Below, piece after piece: positions 10,863 through 21,968 of a stretch of 64,000 bases of DNA. The stretch's first letter is position 1, and every line of letters starts with the position of its first letter. The DNA is from Favolaschia claudopus (taxonomy: Eukaryota; Basidiomycota; Agaricomycetes; Agaricales; Mycenaceae): assembly GCA_037176885.1 (NCBI GenBank), contig JAWWNJ010000051.1, positions 992,001-1,056,000 on the forward strand, in the 5' to 3' direction. The position numbers were made by a program, and so were the translations under genes. Under the pieces are notes generated by a model. The model did not search any database. It saw only the letters and a list, made by a program, of their open reading frames with translations, and was not told the origin of the DNA.

Positions 10863-13800
10863 CTATTTGGCTACTTGCGGGGTTCGAACGAAGGACTGAT
10901 GCTGCAGCTGCTCCGGCGCAAACGTACGTTGGCTTGTCGCCCAAGACGTTATCGGCGGTGCCGGAGGCTGCGGTGGTTGCGCCTGCATTTGTGCCTGAAC
11001 TTCACTTGGCGACAATGTAGGCGCGGGCGTTAACGTCAGTTGGAACGAACCCTCGTGGTGTGATTGTAGTGTAGGAGGCGGGGGTGGGGGCACGTTGTCT
11101 TTTGTGCTTCCAGAAGACCTGGGCGCAGCAGAACCGGTGGAAGCGGGAGCTTTGGAGCGGTTTGCTTTCTCGCCCTGCTCCGCGCGCGCAGAGGCGCGCA
11201 GTGTGTCCATGTCGATGACCGGTATTGGTCCCCCCGCGGTGCCCGCCTCCTTTTCACGTTTGCGTACGAGCTTGGCGTAGTCTGTGCATAGTCACAGCTT
11301 ATCAGTTGATTTGCTCCTCAAACTTTCAACAAAAACTCACGCAGCCCACAGGCATTGCACAAGGTTCTAGCGCCATCGGGACCCCTCCGCCACTCGGGCG
11401 TTTCCCTAATATTACACGAGTTACACTTCCCTGGAGGTGTCGCCCTCTGTCCAGACCAATCATGGGAAACAAGTCAGCGGAACCAAAAGTGATAAAAAAA
11501 CAAGAAAAAAGACCACTCACACTCCTCTTCCGGTATTTGTTTTTCGGTTGCCCAATCACCCCGCCCACCGTCATCCCCGTCGCACTGGCGCGTTTGTTCC
11601 GTATCAGCTCCATATCTTTCTCCGCCGTTGACCTGCCGCCTTCCTGCTTGACTGAAGGCGGCGACCCCTTTGTATCCGTTGGGGTAGGATATGGTTGTTG
11701 ATGGTCCGACTGCCCTCAGTATCAGCAAAACGAGCACCAGAAAACAAAAACACAAATCAAACAACACATACCTCCAACTCATCCACCTCCTCCTCCCCAT
11801 CATCATCATCCCCAGCAGGCCCACCATTCATCTCCTCCCAAGGCCGCTTCGGCACGCGCTGATGTCCCGACCCCCCTCCACCACCACCACCACCACTATC
11901 CACCTCCATCGGCCCCGGCCCACCCTCGCCATCGACCGCCGTCCTCTGCACCGGCACCGGCGCCCCATTCGCCGCCAACCCCTCCCCAGCACTCACAGGA
12001 CTCCCCTCCATCCTCCTCAACTCCTCCAACAACCGCACCACCTCGTTCGCCCGACGCGCCATGTCCGCGAGCTCCGCCGCCTGCGGCTGCACATGTGGAT
12101 GCGACTGTTGTATGTGGGCTGTGGGATCTGATTTAGCATAGTATTTTTGTCCTATGTTTCATGCGTCGAGAGTAAGGTAGGATAGGAAAGTATAAAGAGA
12201 AATAGCATAGGAATGCCGTGAAAAGAATAGAATGAAAGAAAAACACTCACCATACCGACTCGCAAACGAATACAACACCGAACAATGCTCCAAAATCCCC
12301 GACATCGCATCCGTCCGCGTGCGGTACTCCCCCTCCACCACCGGCGGCCCTTGCTGCTGCTGCTGCTGAGGAGCCGGCACTTGCGTTGGCGGCCCCGGCC
12401 CACCATGCCCAGACGGCACAGGCGTCGTCGTCATCGGCGCACCACCATACTGTGACTGCTGCTGCTGCTGCGTCTTCAACGGCGGCGGCTGTTGATGCTG
12501 TTGATGTTGATGCTGGTGATGCGTCGCTGTCGTCGTCGGTGGCGTAGGCGTAGGCGTCTGCGTCTGCGGCGCATAGCGCTCCGTCGAACCCACGTTCACA
12601 TTAACGTTCACGTATAGATCCCGCCGCCCTCCCCCACCACCACCACCACCACCACTGCTAACACCAGAGGAAGAATGTCCCTGCCCGTTCCCGTGTACAG
12701 CAGCATACGGCGCGGTCGACGTCGACGCCACGGCAGATGGGGGAGGGACGCGCTCGACGGACGTGGGCACGATGGGGGTCGCCCGCGTGGCAAACGGCGG
12801 GGGCTGCTGCTGTTGGTGTTGGTGTTGTTGTTGCGGCTGCGATGGCCCGTGTTGCCCGCCGTGCGAGTAAGCCGGCTGCTGCTGCTGTGGGTTTTGTTGA
12901 GGTTGTGCCTGGGGGCGAGGTTGAGGTTGGGATTGGGAAGGCGGATAATGCTGCGGCGGCGGCGGCTGGTGATGCCGCTGCGTTTGTTGCGGTTGGACAT
13001 GACGCAAAGGCGGAGGAGGGGCGGCGGCCGTGGATTGCGATTGCGAATGCGAGTGTGAGTGCGGTGGTGGGGGTTGGGAATGTGAATGTGAATGGGAAAG
13101 TTGAGGCGGCGCTTGAGGTTGCGATTGCTGCTGCTGCTGTGGCGGAGGCTGCGGCTGGTGTGAGTGGGAATGCGGCGGCGGTGGCGCTTGCGGCGCTTGG
13201 GAAGAAGGCGACTGTGTGTGCGTGTGGGGCAGATAGTGCTGCGATGGCCTTCGCGAAGGCTGCTGCTGAGGTTGGGAATGCTGATGCGACGGAGGCGGAT
13301 GTTGATGCGAAGAATATGGAGGCGGGGGCGGGGCGTACGCCGTCGGCGACTGCGAATGCGAATGTGAATGCGGAGGGTACGTCGGGGATTGCGACTGCTG
13401 TTGGGGCGGGGGTTGAGAATGCGTATGGGAATGCGACGGAGGCGGGTGTGGATAGGATGGGGATTGGGAAGGTTGCGGCGGCGCCGGATGTGGCGGTGGG
13501 TACGACGAATGAGAGTGTTGTTGTTGTTGTTGTTGTGGAGGGGGCTGGTGCTGCGCAGGGGAGTGCGAGTGCGGGGGAGGCTGGGGCGGATTATGCGTTA
13601 ACGCAACTATCGGGGGACCGCGAGCATGCTGTTGCAACGAGCTCGACGACGAAGAAGTCGAACGCAACAACTGGCTCGGATGCGCCGTCGTAGGTGGCGG
13701 CGGCCCAGATGACTGTGGCGCGGCGTGTGCATGCGAGCCTGAGTTCGATCGCTGCTGATGATGCCGCGCCAGATGCTCCTGCGGCGACGCAGACGCAATC

Positions 13801-14891
13801 GGATTCCGCTGCTGCTGTTGCTGTTGGTGCGGTCGCACAAGATGCTGCGGCGCGTGTTCCTGCGGGGAAGCGATCGGCGCGGGTGCATGCTGCTGCTGTT
13901 GCTGCCCGCTTGCATGATGCATCTGCGGCTGCTGGGTCTGCGTCTGTGCACCTGGGGGAGGCATCCCCGCGTTAACCGCATGTCCGTGATTAGACGGTGC
14001 ATACGATGAGGGCGGTTGCTGCTGCTGCTGCTGCTGAGCAAACGTCGGTGCCTGCATCGCCGGCGGTGTGTGCACATGCGCGCTGAGTGGCGACGGGCCC
14101 GCCGATAAAGGAGAGGGTTGTAATGAATAGCTTCGTTGTTGTTGTTGCTGATGCGGTTGGACGGCGTGCTGCACCTGCTGTTGCATTTGATACTGCTGCC
14201 GCTGGCCATGGTTCTGATTTTGACTTTGACTTTGACTTGAGCTTTGCCCGGGCCACGATTCATGTGCGGGAAGAGGCGGCGGACCCGGGGACGGGTAGGG
14301 GTTATGTGTCGGCTGTTGAACGTCGCGCGGACTCACGTACTGATGCTGCTGCTGCTGGCCCTGCGTCTGTTGGGATTGCTGGGTTTGAGTCTGTGTTTGC
14401 GGTTGGTAGCTATACGGCGACTGCTGCTCTGTATATCCCTGAGACGAGTATATATTGCCATTGTTATTCGTTTGACTTGAGCTTGAGGGGTACGCCGGCG
14501 TGTACGATGTCGAGGCAGAAGGCTATACCAGTCATGAAGATACATACTTTCATTGTAAACGACCGAGAAAACGCACCTGGGGCTCTCGGGAAGTAACTCG
14601 GCGAGATGAGGCGGCTCTGGGCGCCTGTTGTGGCGGCTGGTGATGATTCTGCTGCTGCTGGAGGGACACAGGGACTCCAGGGGTGAGATACCCCGCTGGG
14701 TCGTGCTTGGAGGCGTACTGTTCGCCGGCCGAGAGCGGTGGGGAGGGCTGCTGAGTGGCTGGAGGGACCGGGGACCTTGCCCACTGGTGTACACGGTGAG
14801 CTGATACGGGCCCATCGCGGTCTGTCTTGAAGTCGAGTTCCCTGATGGAGGGGAGACGTGGTGGAGGGAGGGTGTATCTCGTCGTCGACAT
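10863..14891 (-). CDS. nsdD-like: NsdD/SUB-1-type GATA zinc-finger transcription factor, Gln/Pro-rich
   Basis: A nuclear DNA-binding regulator. The ATG at 14891 gives [21 protein letters not shown], where LPSIREL is the N-terminal motif typical of NsdD-type factors. Exon 1 ends near 14579. Exon 2 (about 14530-12250) is an enormous Gln/Pro/Ser/His-rich region with poly-Gln runs and SHSHSQ repeats, ending [16 protein letters not shown]. The next exon has [20 protein letters not shown], a predicted helix, then an acidic run. A following exon ends NKYRKRS. The single zinc finger is [25 protein letters not shown] (about 11425-11345), and after an intron [11 protein letters not shown] gives the basic tail. 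The [14 protein letters not shown] signature is that of NsdD, a regulator of sexual development and light-dependent growth in ascomycetes; the role here is inferred. The Gln-rich part is likely an activation or phase-separating region. Confidence 0.92.
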
Positions 14892-15324
14892 TGGCGGCGA
14901 GTCCACCTACCACGCCTCTTCCGAGCTCAATGCTCGCTCAAAATCTAACACATCAAATCTCTCACCCCTCCACCAGATACCCGGCCATCCCCATACATCA
15001 ACGGAACTATATTCTATTTTCACAGATTACAACGCTCAGATAAATTCATAGCCGTAGCAGCCTAGCAGGGAACCTCTCAAGCACCTCATCCAAGCCAAAA
15101 AATGCACATGGGAAACAAAGCAGTCAGTTATCTGACCGAACAACGCGCGATCTGACGGCAGCTGCTGTAACAAAGAAAAATACGCGAGGAGACAAGGTAA
15201 ATTAGTTTATATAAGAGACACAATGCAAGGCTGAAGTCCGAGTTGCGCGTGAGTCCAAGCCGTCGAGGCCAAAGTTCGATGAAAGCCAGTAGGTAACTCG
15301 ACATGCCAGGTACAATTCGGAAGG
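14892..15324. other. Promoter-side intergenic region of the GATA gene
   Basis: Upstream of the minus-strand GATA factor and downstream of the tentative gene at 15325-16042. Short open frames only; nothing recognisable. It should carry the GATA-gene promoter and possibly a further 3' exon of the tentative gene, since an open minus frame runs 15421-15128. Confidence 0.4.
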
Positions 15325-16042
15325 TCAAAGCCCTTCGCCCCAGATACCAGATACCAGATAAGTAACCGGCGCCTGGATATGGATCCAAGGCTGCGCAGCA
15401 TCGAGTAACATCTGCCGGCACTCACCCGTCCATCTCCACAGATCCAGGTTATGACATGACGGGAAAGTATCTTTGGCCTTTCGCGGGTGCGTCGCATGCA
15501 TCGATTTGTCGGGAGTGCAATCTGTTGTTACTTCCTGATACGTACAGTAGGTCAATAAGAAGAAATTAGCGAGAAAACGACACTCACTTACTTACGCCCG
15601 CACCATGACTACGTCCGTAGTATACAACGAGATTTCCGTTTCTTCGAACTTCCCCTCGATCTTTCCTGATTCTCTTCGGTCTTCGGGACGTGAACGCTGT
15701 TCGGGATTTGAAGCGGCCTCGCGTAAGGCTGACCGGTCATCATACTAAAATCATACTTAGTTGCGGCGCGATGCCCAGCCCGTCTGGGTTGCCATCGCTC
15801 TTGCCCGTAGTGAGATCCGTTATGTTTGTAACAATTGAATGAGCCAAAGATATCCATTGAGGCGGGGGCGGAGTATTTCCAGCATTGGATGTGGGGGTTC
15901 TAAACATGCAAGCAAACTCGGAACGCCGGGACAGCGTGGCTTGAGATATTCGTTTCGGAAAGTTGTAGGAAAGGGCGTCGGCCGGCATAGCGAGGCACGA
16001 GCAAGATTCTGAAGAACAAGGAGAGTTGTTATCGCGACTCAT
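15325..16042 (-). CDS. Tentative spliced hypothetical protein
   Basis: Not recognised. Three open segments join in phase. First MSRDNNSPCSSESCSC... to PPPPQWISLAHSI (16042 to about 15838). After an intron ending GATTTTAG with a CTAAG-like branch site, YDDRSALREAASNPEQ... to YTTDVVM (to about 15605). After a second intron ending GTATCAG, EVTTDCTPDKSMHATH... to SGIWGEGL and stop. The middle part is strongly charged (Glu/Arg/Asp) while the last part is Trp/Leu-rich. No domain, signal peptide or clear membrane segment is seen. The first intron needs a poor donor (GTTACA). A real start further upstream is possible, because an open frame beginning MFNLLKTMFKLL starts at 16293. Divergent from NDC1. 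The reading could be fortuitous. Confidence 0.35.
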
Positions 16043-16353
16043 TTGCTTCGGAGAGACGACGGGTGGATCGGAGGAATCGTGTTCGGTGCTTCAGAGATAT
16101 CCCATTGTGAACATAGCCCATTGCGATTCGGATCCTTTCCAGGACGAGGGGGGAAAAAAACCGAAAGCAGGTCCTGAGCACGAGAGAAGTCGCCGACGAC
16201 GATTGAGACAGAGCTGGAGTCACTTCGACGAGGTCTGAGACTGATAAGAATGTTGATAGAGTAGCTTGAACATAGTCTTGAGCAGATTGAACATGGTGGT
16301 GGTTTGGGAAGAAAGAGCAATCAAATGAACCAAATACTCCCCAACAGTCACTG

Positions 16354-19137
16354 ATGAACGCGTCGATGTCGACGACTGCACGCGTCGGAGGCAGCAACGT
16401 CCCCACACCCATCCGCGCCATCACAACTCCCTTACGCACAACAGCCGCCCCGCCCATCCCACCCGCCTCCCGACTCTACGAGCCACTCGCAAAATCCGTC
16501 CTCCGTCGCCGCCTCACCAACCGCATCTTCCCCTACTCCTTCCTCGTCTCCCTCCTCTCCACCGCCCTTTCCCTACTCTGGTTCGGTCGCTTCTCTTTGC
16601 TGGGTTTGGCCGGCGCGTCGGTGGCTTTGTGGCTGGGTGGTTTGTTGCCTGTGGTGTTTTTGAGAAAGGCGTACCTCACGGGTGCGTGGAGTTGTATTAT
16701 GCCTTTCATTGATTAAATATGTCGCAGTGACGCACACCAGCGCGCCGTCTCCACTATCTCTTCTCAACAAGTCTTTCACTCCACCTTTGAGCAAACGCAC
16801 AACACATGCGATTCAAACGCATCTTCTTTCTGCTTTGTTAACACTCGCAACCCACGTCGCCCTCGATTCTAGAGTTCCTGTGTTTATCAAGTCGCGGTAA
16901 GAGTGTTTTCTTTTTCTTCTTCTTTGCATTCCTGACACTATCCCAGAAAACATCCTTACACCCCGCATCCTGTGCTCGTACTTCTTGCCCTCACGCAATG
17001 CATTCTCGCAAGTCTATACGTTCTCAGAGCCATCCTCCGCGACGTCTGGGTCTTCCCGTTTCGTGTGCGTGTTACTTCTCTAGCATCCTCACCTTAAAGA
17101 CTGAAAGGAAACCAGCGTCCCACATTATCCCCCTCCCCAAGCGGCGTTGTCGCACCCCTTTTCCTCGCCCTCTTCGCACCCTTTGCCGCCCTTCTCGTGC
17201 TCTTCGTCGTGGTACCAATCCTGCGATACCTCCCAATAGGTGCGGTTTCTTCCTTGAACTTTTCTTCACTCATCGAATTTCTAGTCTCCACCATCCTCCG
17301 CCCCATCGTGCATCCGCGTCTCAGCGTTCTACGCGTCATCCCCCGCGCATGGGTACTAGCTGCACAAACAGCATGGGGCTGGGAAGCCACCGGAGGCGTT
17401 TGGTCGTGGGCTGTCGGCGAGGTGCGTATTCGCATCTTCCATCCTCCGTCTCGAATGAGAATTAGAAAACTAATCTATCTATTTTCGCAGCCGCTATACA
17501 CAACCCCCGCCGTACGCGCCCTCGTCTCAGGCATCTCAGTCGCACAAACCCCCGCCCCCGTCCCCTCCGCCTCCGCCACATCCTCCGCCTTCTCCACACC
17601 CTCCTCGCTCGCCCGCGCTTCCTCCTTCCTCAACCCATCCTCCTCCTCCTCCTCTTCGCCCGCACCGACAGCACCCCCCTCCCCACCATCGATCTACACC
17701 CACCTCGCATACACCGAGCTCCTCGCCCTCGCGTCCTCCCCCGACCCCGCCGCCGCGAAGACCCGCGGCGCGGAGGTGTTCGACGTAGATGGTGCGGTGT
17801 GGGGAAGGTTGGTGCGGGAGGGGTTGGTGTTGCTCGGGAGGGAGTATCAGGTGTTGTTAGCGAGGGGCGGGGAAGTGCCTACCCCCGCCCCTCCTCCCGC
17901 TGCTCCTCCGAGCTCGTCTTCTCTAGCAGGCGGAATGCTCACCCCCGCCCCGGGCACGCAAACTCAATCCCAGATAAACCCCCTCACCCCCGTCAAACAA
18001 AACATATTCGCGCCCAAAGCGGCTTCCTCCCCCGGTGCGCGTGTGAGCGCCGCGCTTGCGAGCGGCGGGGCGCTGGAGAGCGTCGTCGTTCCCCTCATGC
18101 CGGTTCCTGCTGTACCTACGACGCTCAATATGAATAGTTTGGGTTTGAATAACTTGGGGATAAAGATGCCGGAGGTGAAATGGCAGTGGGCGCCCCTGGT
18201 GCAGGCGTTGGCGCCGTTGATGCCGGGGTGGGTGAGGAGGGGGTTGGATGGGGTGCTGAGAGTTGGGATGGGTGGGCTGCCGAGGGCGTGGAGGGAGGTG
18301 AGGAAGGGAAGGGAGGCGGCGGGGTGGGTGCCGAGGAGGGAGGTTTGTGTGGGGGTTGTGGAGGGTGAGTTTGTGTGTTCTTTCTTTCTTCGTTCATTCA
18401 TTCTCCTTGTTGCGTTCTCGTTCTTCGTTTCTTCCTTGTTGTTTGCTTTTCCCTTCCCCCAATTCTCCCCTTTCTTTCTCGCCTCCCGCAAACAATTCAC
18501 TCACTCAAAACATCATATTCCTTTTTACTTTCCAGTCCTCACCCACCTAACCTGCGCCTCCCTAACCGAAGACCGCTTCGGCGTCGTACAGCGGGACATC
18601 CCGCGCATACTCGAAGCGCTCGTATCGTTCCTTGGGGCCGTTGAAACAGCACAGGCGTCTCTACGACCCGCTAAAAGTGAGATGCCGGAGGAGGAGAGGG
18701 TGTTGATTGGGGTGTTGGGGGTTGTTGGGGAGGTTGTTAATGGTAGCGGGGAGGGGGGTCAGGGAGGGAATCAGGGTCAGGATGAGGGAGAGGGACAGAA
18801 GGAGAGCGGGAAAGAGAATGAGGGGAAGAAGGCAGAGAGGGAGGAGAGGGAGAGGAGGCGGAGGACGGAGATGGTGCATTTGGAGGAGGCGAGGACGGTG
18901 CTTGGGGAGGTTGGGGATGGTGAGTTGTCTTGTTTTCCTCGTTCTCTTACTTCCTTGTTTCGTTCTCAAGTTTTTCTTGATTGGTTGATGTGTCTGACCT
19001 TCTTTTCCCTACAAGCTCTGAAAGACGGTATCGCGCGCATTACGCGTACGTTTGGAGACAAGTTGCGGGCGTTTAGGTTCCCGCCGAGGACGGCGGCGAG
19101 GTTGCAGGAGTTTGTGGAGTTTCATGTCGTGCAATGA
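16354..19137 (+). CDS. NDC1: Nucleoporin Ndc1 (transmembrane nucleoporin / spindle pole body anchor)
   Basis: Integral membrane protein that anchors the nuclear pore complex and, in fungi, the spindle pole body in the nuclear envelope. The N-terminal half is hydrophobic with about six predicted membrane segments: FPYSFLVSLLSTALSLLWF, LLGLAGASVALWLGGLLPVV, the LLSALLTLATHVAL region, LVLLALTQCILASLYVLRA, and LFLALFAPFAALLVLFVVV running into ILRYLP. These are split by introns near 16680-16727 and 16900-16950. A Ser/Pro-rich linker follows (about 17560-17700). The C-terminal cytoplasmic part contains YTHLAYTELLALASSPDP, LTEDRFGVVQRDIPRILE and the family-typical ending GIARITRTFGDKLRAFRFP, then PPRTAARLQEFV. 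The ATG at 16354 is followed by an in-frame ATG at 16366, so the start is uncertain by four codons. Introns also lie near 18365-18535 and 18918-19014. Confidence 0.88.
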
Positions 19138-19507
19138 TTTGAAGTAAGCACGCACGCGTGGAGATGAATGATTTTGGGAAGACGTAGTTTAAGAGGGTGT
19201 AGTATATTGATTCGGGGTAGTTGGTTGAAAAGCGCTTGGATTAAGTACCTTTTAATTTTTGGACCCGTAACCTAGGGGTTTGAGACGATCCACCAAATCT
19301 TACATAAAACGTTCAATGCACATTCAACGTTCCAACGTTTGTTGAACGGTCATGAAGCTCTGACTCGCATGGTTGAACCAGAGTAAACACGAAGCTGATC
19401 TCTTTTTCTTCTTCGCAAGTGGAGAAACACTGCTTCGTCTCGCCGACCTCGCCGCTGTATTGGCTGAGTCAAGTCCAAACTTCAAGCAGCCTCTGTGACG
19501 CTGTCTA

Positions 19508-20926
19508 TCAACGCTTCCAATCCCACCTCTTCGCAAACCAGCGAGCGGCATACACTAACATTAACAACACAGGCACTTCAATGAGAGGCCCAACAGTGGA
19601 AGCAAGCTTAAGCGCTTGATCGCTCTCCGGTCCATATGTTGCCACCGCCATAGCTCAAAATTATTACTAGCCGCCGTGTCAGAAGCTCTGCGTCGTAATA
19701 ATAGCCAACTCGTACGTACCCAAACCCTTGAAGGCGTTTGGTTGTAGCAAGCGTGCCAGTGATTAGGAAGAAGATGGTCATGAAGTAAACGAGCAGCAAC
19801 GCGGGCTACACTCGCAATTTGGTTGGTGGACGACAGGCTGCGTGCCCTTTGGATGGATGCGAACAACACACTCGAAGGATGGTGTAGAGTAGAGTAGGCC
19901 GATGAGGGACCAGGGTTTGCCGAGAGATAAGTATGGCAGGAAGACGGCGCGGTTGTATGTAATACCACATCGGTCCGGCGATGGATCGGACGGTAAAGCG
20001 GGTGACCAAAGGGGATGCCAAGGAAAACAGCGACGCTGGTCGCGACGGTGGAGTAGGAGTTGAAGCCAGTGCCCTGGGATCGTTGCTGATGACGCGGATG
20101 AAGAGAATGGCTAAGGGAGCGAAGAGGATTTAATAGACTATTTGCAGAACGGAGTTGATGGCGACGAGTATGGGGCAGTATTCACTGTGGCCGCCGGCAA
20201 GGCCGTTCCAGATGAGGACCTTGAATCATTTCGGTGAACTCGAACTTGAATTTCCATGTAGAAACCAGCCTACCATCGCAATGCATCTTCCCAGCCCGGC
20301 GAGAATGAGACCAGTCCGTAGGTCGTTTTTGTCGGGTAAGAAAGCCCACGCCAAAGCAAGCTTCATTCATAAATAAATCAACTTGACTCTCATAGACCAA
20401 GCATTCTGCGTTCTGAATGGCGTGACTTACCATGAGGAGCGGTGCAACGATCCAGTTTACGAAGATGCTGAATGCGAGCTACGGTCTCGATAGTCCCGGT
20501 GCTTTGAAAAGATCCGTTGAGGGGTTCGTATCGGACGTTGCAGAGAATGGGATACATCATGACAAGCAATCCAACGGCTAGAATGCAGAGATCAGTATGA
20601 CCAGATCGTCTGCTCATACTAACGCCGCTACGAACCTATGGGGACCGACACGCCAACAAATCTTCCCCTGTCCAGAGCGGGTCCGGTTTGGGGGACAAAG
20701 TTACCCAACAGCACACCTAGGATCATGGCTGATAGAATCCAAAGCGCGAGGAAACGGTCAAGCCATCCTAGGGACTCAAACGCAGATTTTTCAAGCTCGC
20801 TGCATTCTGGGGCATTTTGTCCGAGTCGTCTTCGTTTTGTGAGTGCCAGTGATCATTTGAAGGTCCTCCAGCCGATTTCTCGATGTCCTTGGGTGCTTGG
20901 GGATCCGAGATTGTAGCTGTCTCCAT
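19508..20926 (-). pseudogene. ACR3: Decayed ACR3-type arsenite efflux transporter
   Basis: Fragments of an Acr3 (bile/arsenite/riboflavin transporter superfamily) protein occur in order on the minus strand but in changing frames. From the possible ATG at 20926 (METATISDPQAPKDIEKSAG) come: LGWLDRFLALWILSAMILG, VLLGNFVPQTGPALDRGRF, then after an intron AVGLLVMMYPILCNVRYEPL with the conserved Cys, LAFSIFVNWIVAPLLM, LAWAFLPDKNDLRTGLILAG, MVLIWNGLAGGHSEYCPILV, NSVLQIVY followed by an in-frame TAA, YSTVATSVAVFLGIPF, LPYLS...PWSLIGLLY, TAASNNFEL, ATYGPESDQALKLASTVGP and IEVPVLLMLVYAARWFAKR. Changes of frame between consecutive blocks without usable GT-AG introns, plus the TAA, show that it cannot encode the transporter. 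Family members are plasma-membrane arsenite exporters. Sequence between lesions is still well conserved, so decay looks fairly recent. Confidence 0.88.
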
Positions 20927-21613
20927 CACGGGTTGGTGCACGGACCACTGGCAAGCAGGGACGCGAACACGTCAACGCGTCAACGACTGTGGAGGTCCAC
21001 GACAAGAGTGCCTGAGAAAATTCCTCTCGTGATGCGACCAAGTTGAACCGTGCGAAATATTGTCCATATCCGATCCTACCAACTCGCCACGTCCTCCCGT
21101 CTATCGCACGCCAATCCCAACACTTTCGAAATCGAAAAAGAGTCTTCCATGGACGGGTAAGCGACAACACAGAAACCTCTACTTACTCTTGGTTGGGCGA
21201 AATTCCCACGGTTCAACTTCACTTTCCTGGAATAGATATCATTTTGTAGAGCAAAATTACCATGCATGGACGCCGTCAGGCTGAGGTACCAGTAGCAAAT
21301 GCCAAAGTCAGCTGCTAGCACGTTTACAGATAAGCCTGGACTGTGGGCTGCCAGGTCTAACTTTTATAAATAACCAGCGAATGAAAACCAACGGCGACTC
21401 TGGGTCCAGAACTCGAAGACAATGAGGTCTTCCTGACTGCGACCGGCGACTGATAAGAGCAGCACCTCAGGAATCATGAGAGAGAGAGGTACATCCCCAC
21501 AATTAAAAGTACATCCGCACAATTAGAGGTCCATCCACACGAATTTCCCTTTTGCTATGTAAAACGACAATACTGTACATTGAATGGCAGAGATCAAGAG
21601 GAATCTGGTCTTA
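20927..21613. other. Region without a supported gene, with a degenerate 20-bp repeat
   Basis: Upstream flank of the ACR3 pseudogene and 3' flank of the second tiny Tyr-rich gene. Only short uninformative frames are present. A three-unit degenerate minisatellite is annotated separately. Confidence 0.5.
21488..21547. repeat. Degenerate 20-bp minisatellite, three units
   Basis: Three adjacent units resemble AGGTACATCCCCACAATTAA, AAGTACATCCGCACAATTAG and AGGTCCATCCACACGAATTT. It lies just beyond the stop of the tiny Tyr-rich gene copy 2, probably in its 3' UTR. Confidence 0.7.
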
Positions 21614-21968
21614 TCATCTCTTCGCAACATGCCCATTCGGCGACGTATAGGTGGATGAGCCCTTCCCGTTGTCAAAGTACGTCGAACCGTCAGGATTGTT
21701 GTAGTAGTAACTCCCATCTCTGGCAAGTTCGAACGATTATGCGTCAATGGTAGCCTCTCCCTGGACATTCAAGATCACTCGCCTGTTAGAGTAGTGGTAC
21801 CCGCTCCCTTTCCCATTCCCATAGTCGCGTCGGCACCAGTGGTTACCCTGATCAGCCACTTGATTTGAGGTGAACAGTCCTCGATTGCAGTTGACGAACC
21901 TCAGAGTTGGTACCAGAGCCTGTGGTGGTGTAGTCCTTCCCGCCCTTGGTGTTGTTTTTGCTCGACAT
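21614..21968 (-). CDS. Tiny Gly/Ser/Asn/Tyr-rich protein, copy 2 (79 aa), with a GC-AG intron
   Basis: Paralogue of the gene at 8865-9242 on the other strand. Exons are 21968-21900, 21847-21783 and 21719-21614. Exon 1 encodes MSSKNNTKGGKDYTTTGSG, ending TNSE. Exon 2 encodes GNHWCRRDYGNGKGSGYHYS. Exon 3 encodes DGSYYYNNPDGSTYFDNG, then STYTSPNGHVAKR. Intron positions and phases equal those of copy 1, and exon 3 has the same length (106 nt). The first intron is GT-AG (52 nt). The second must start with GC (AACAG|GCGAGT) to keep the conserved frame, a rare but known donor class. No signal peptide or membrane segment. Divergence between copies is large in exon 1 and small in exons 2-3, suggesting an old duplication under selection. 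Function unknown. Confidence 0.8.

Noticed and set aside
12675..14256. Long plus-strand open frames rich in Ala, Val, Arg and Leu opposite the GATA gene
   Set aside because: They are the antisense of the Gln/Pro/Ser-rich exon; CAG/CCN-type repeats leave other frames open. No motifs.
19561..20842. Several separate short frames within the ACR3 region
   Set aside because: They are fragments of one disrupted transporter and are annotated together as a pseudogene.
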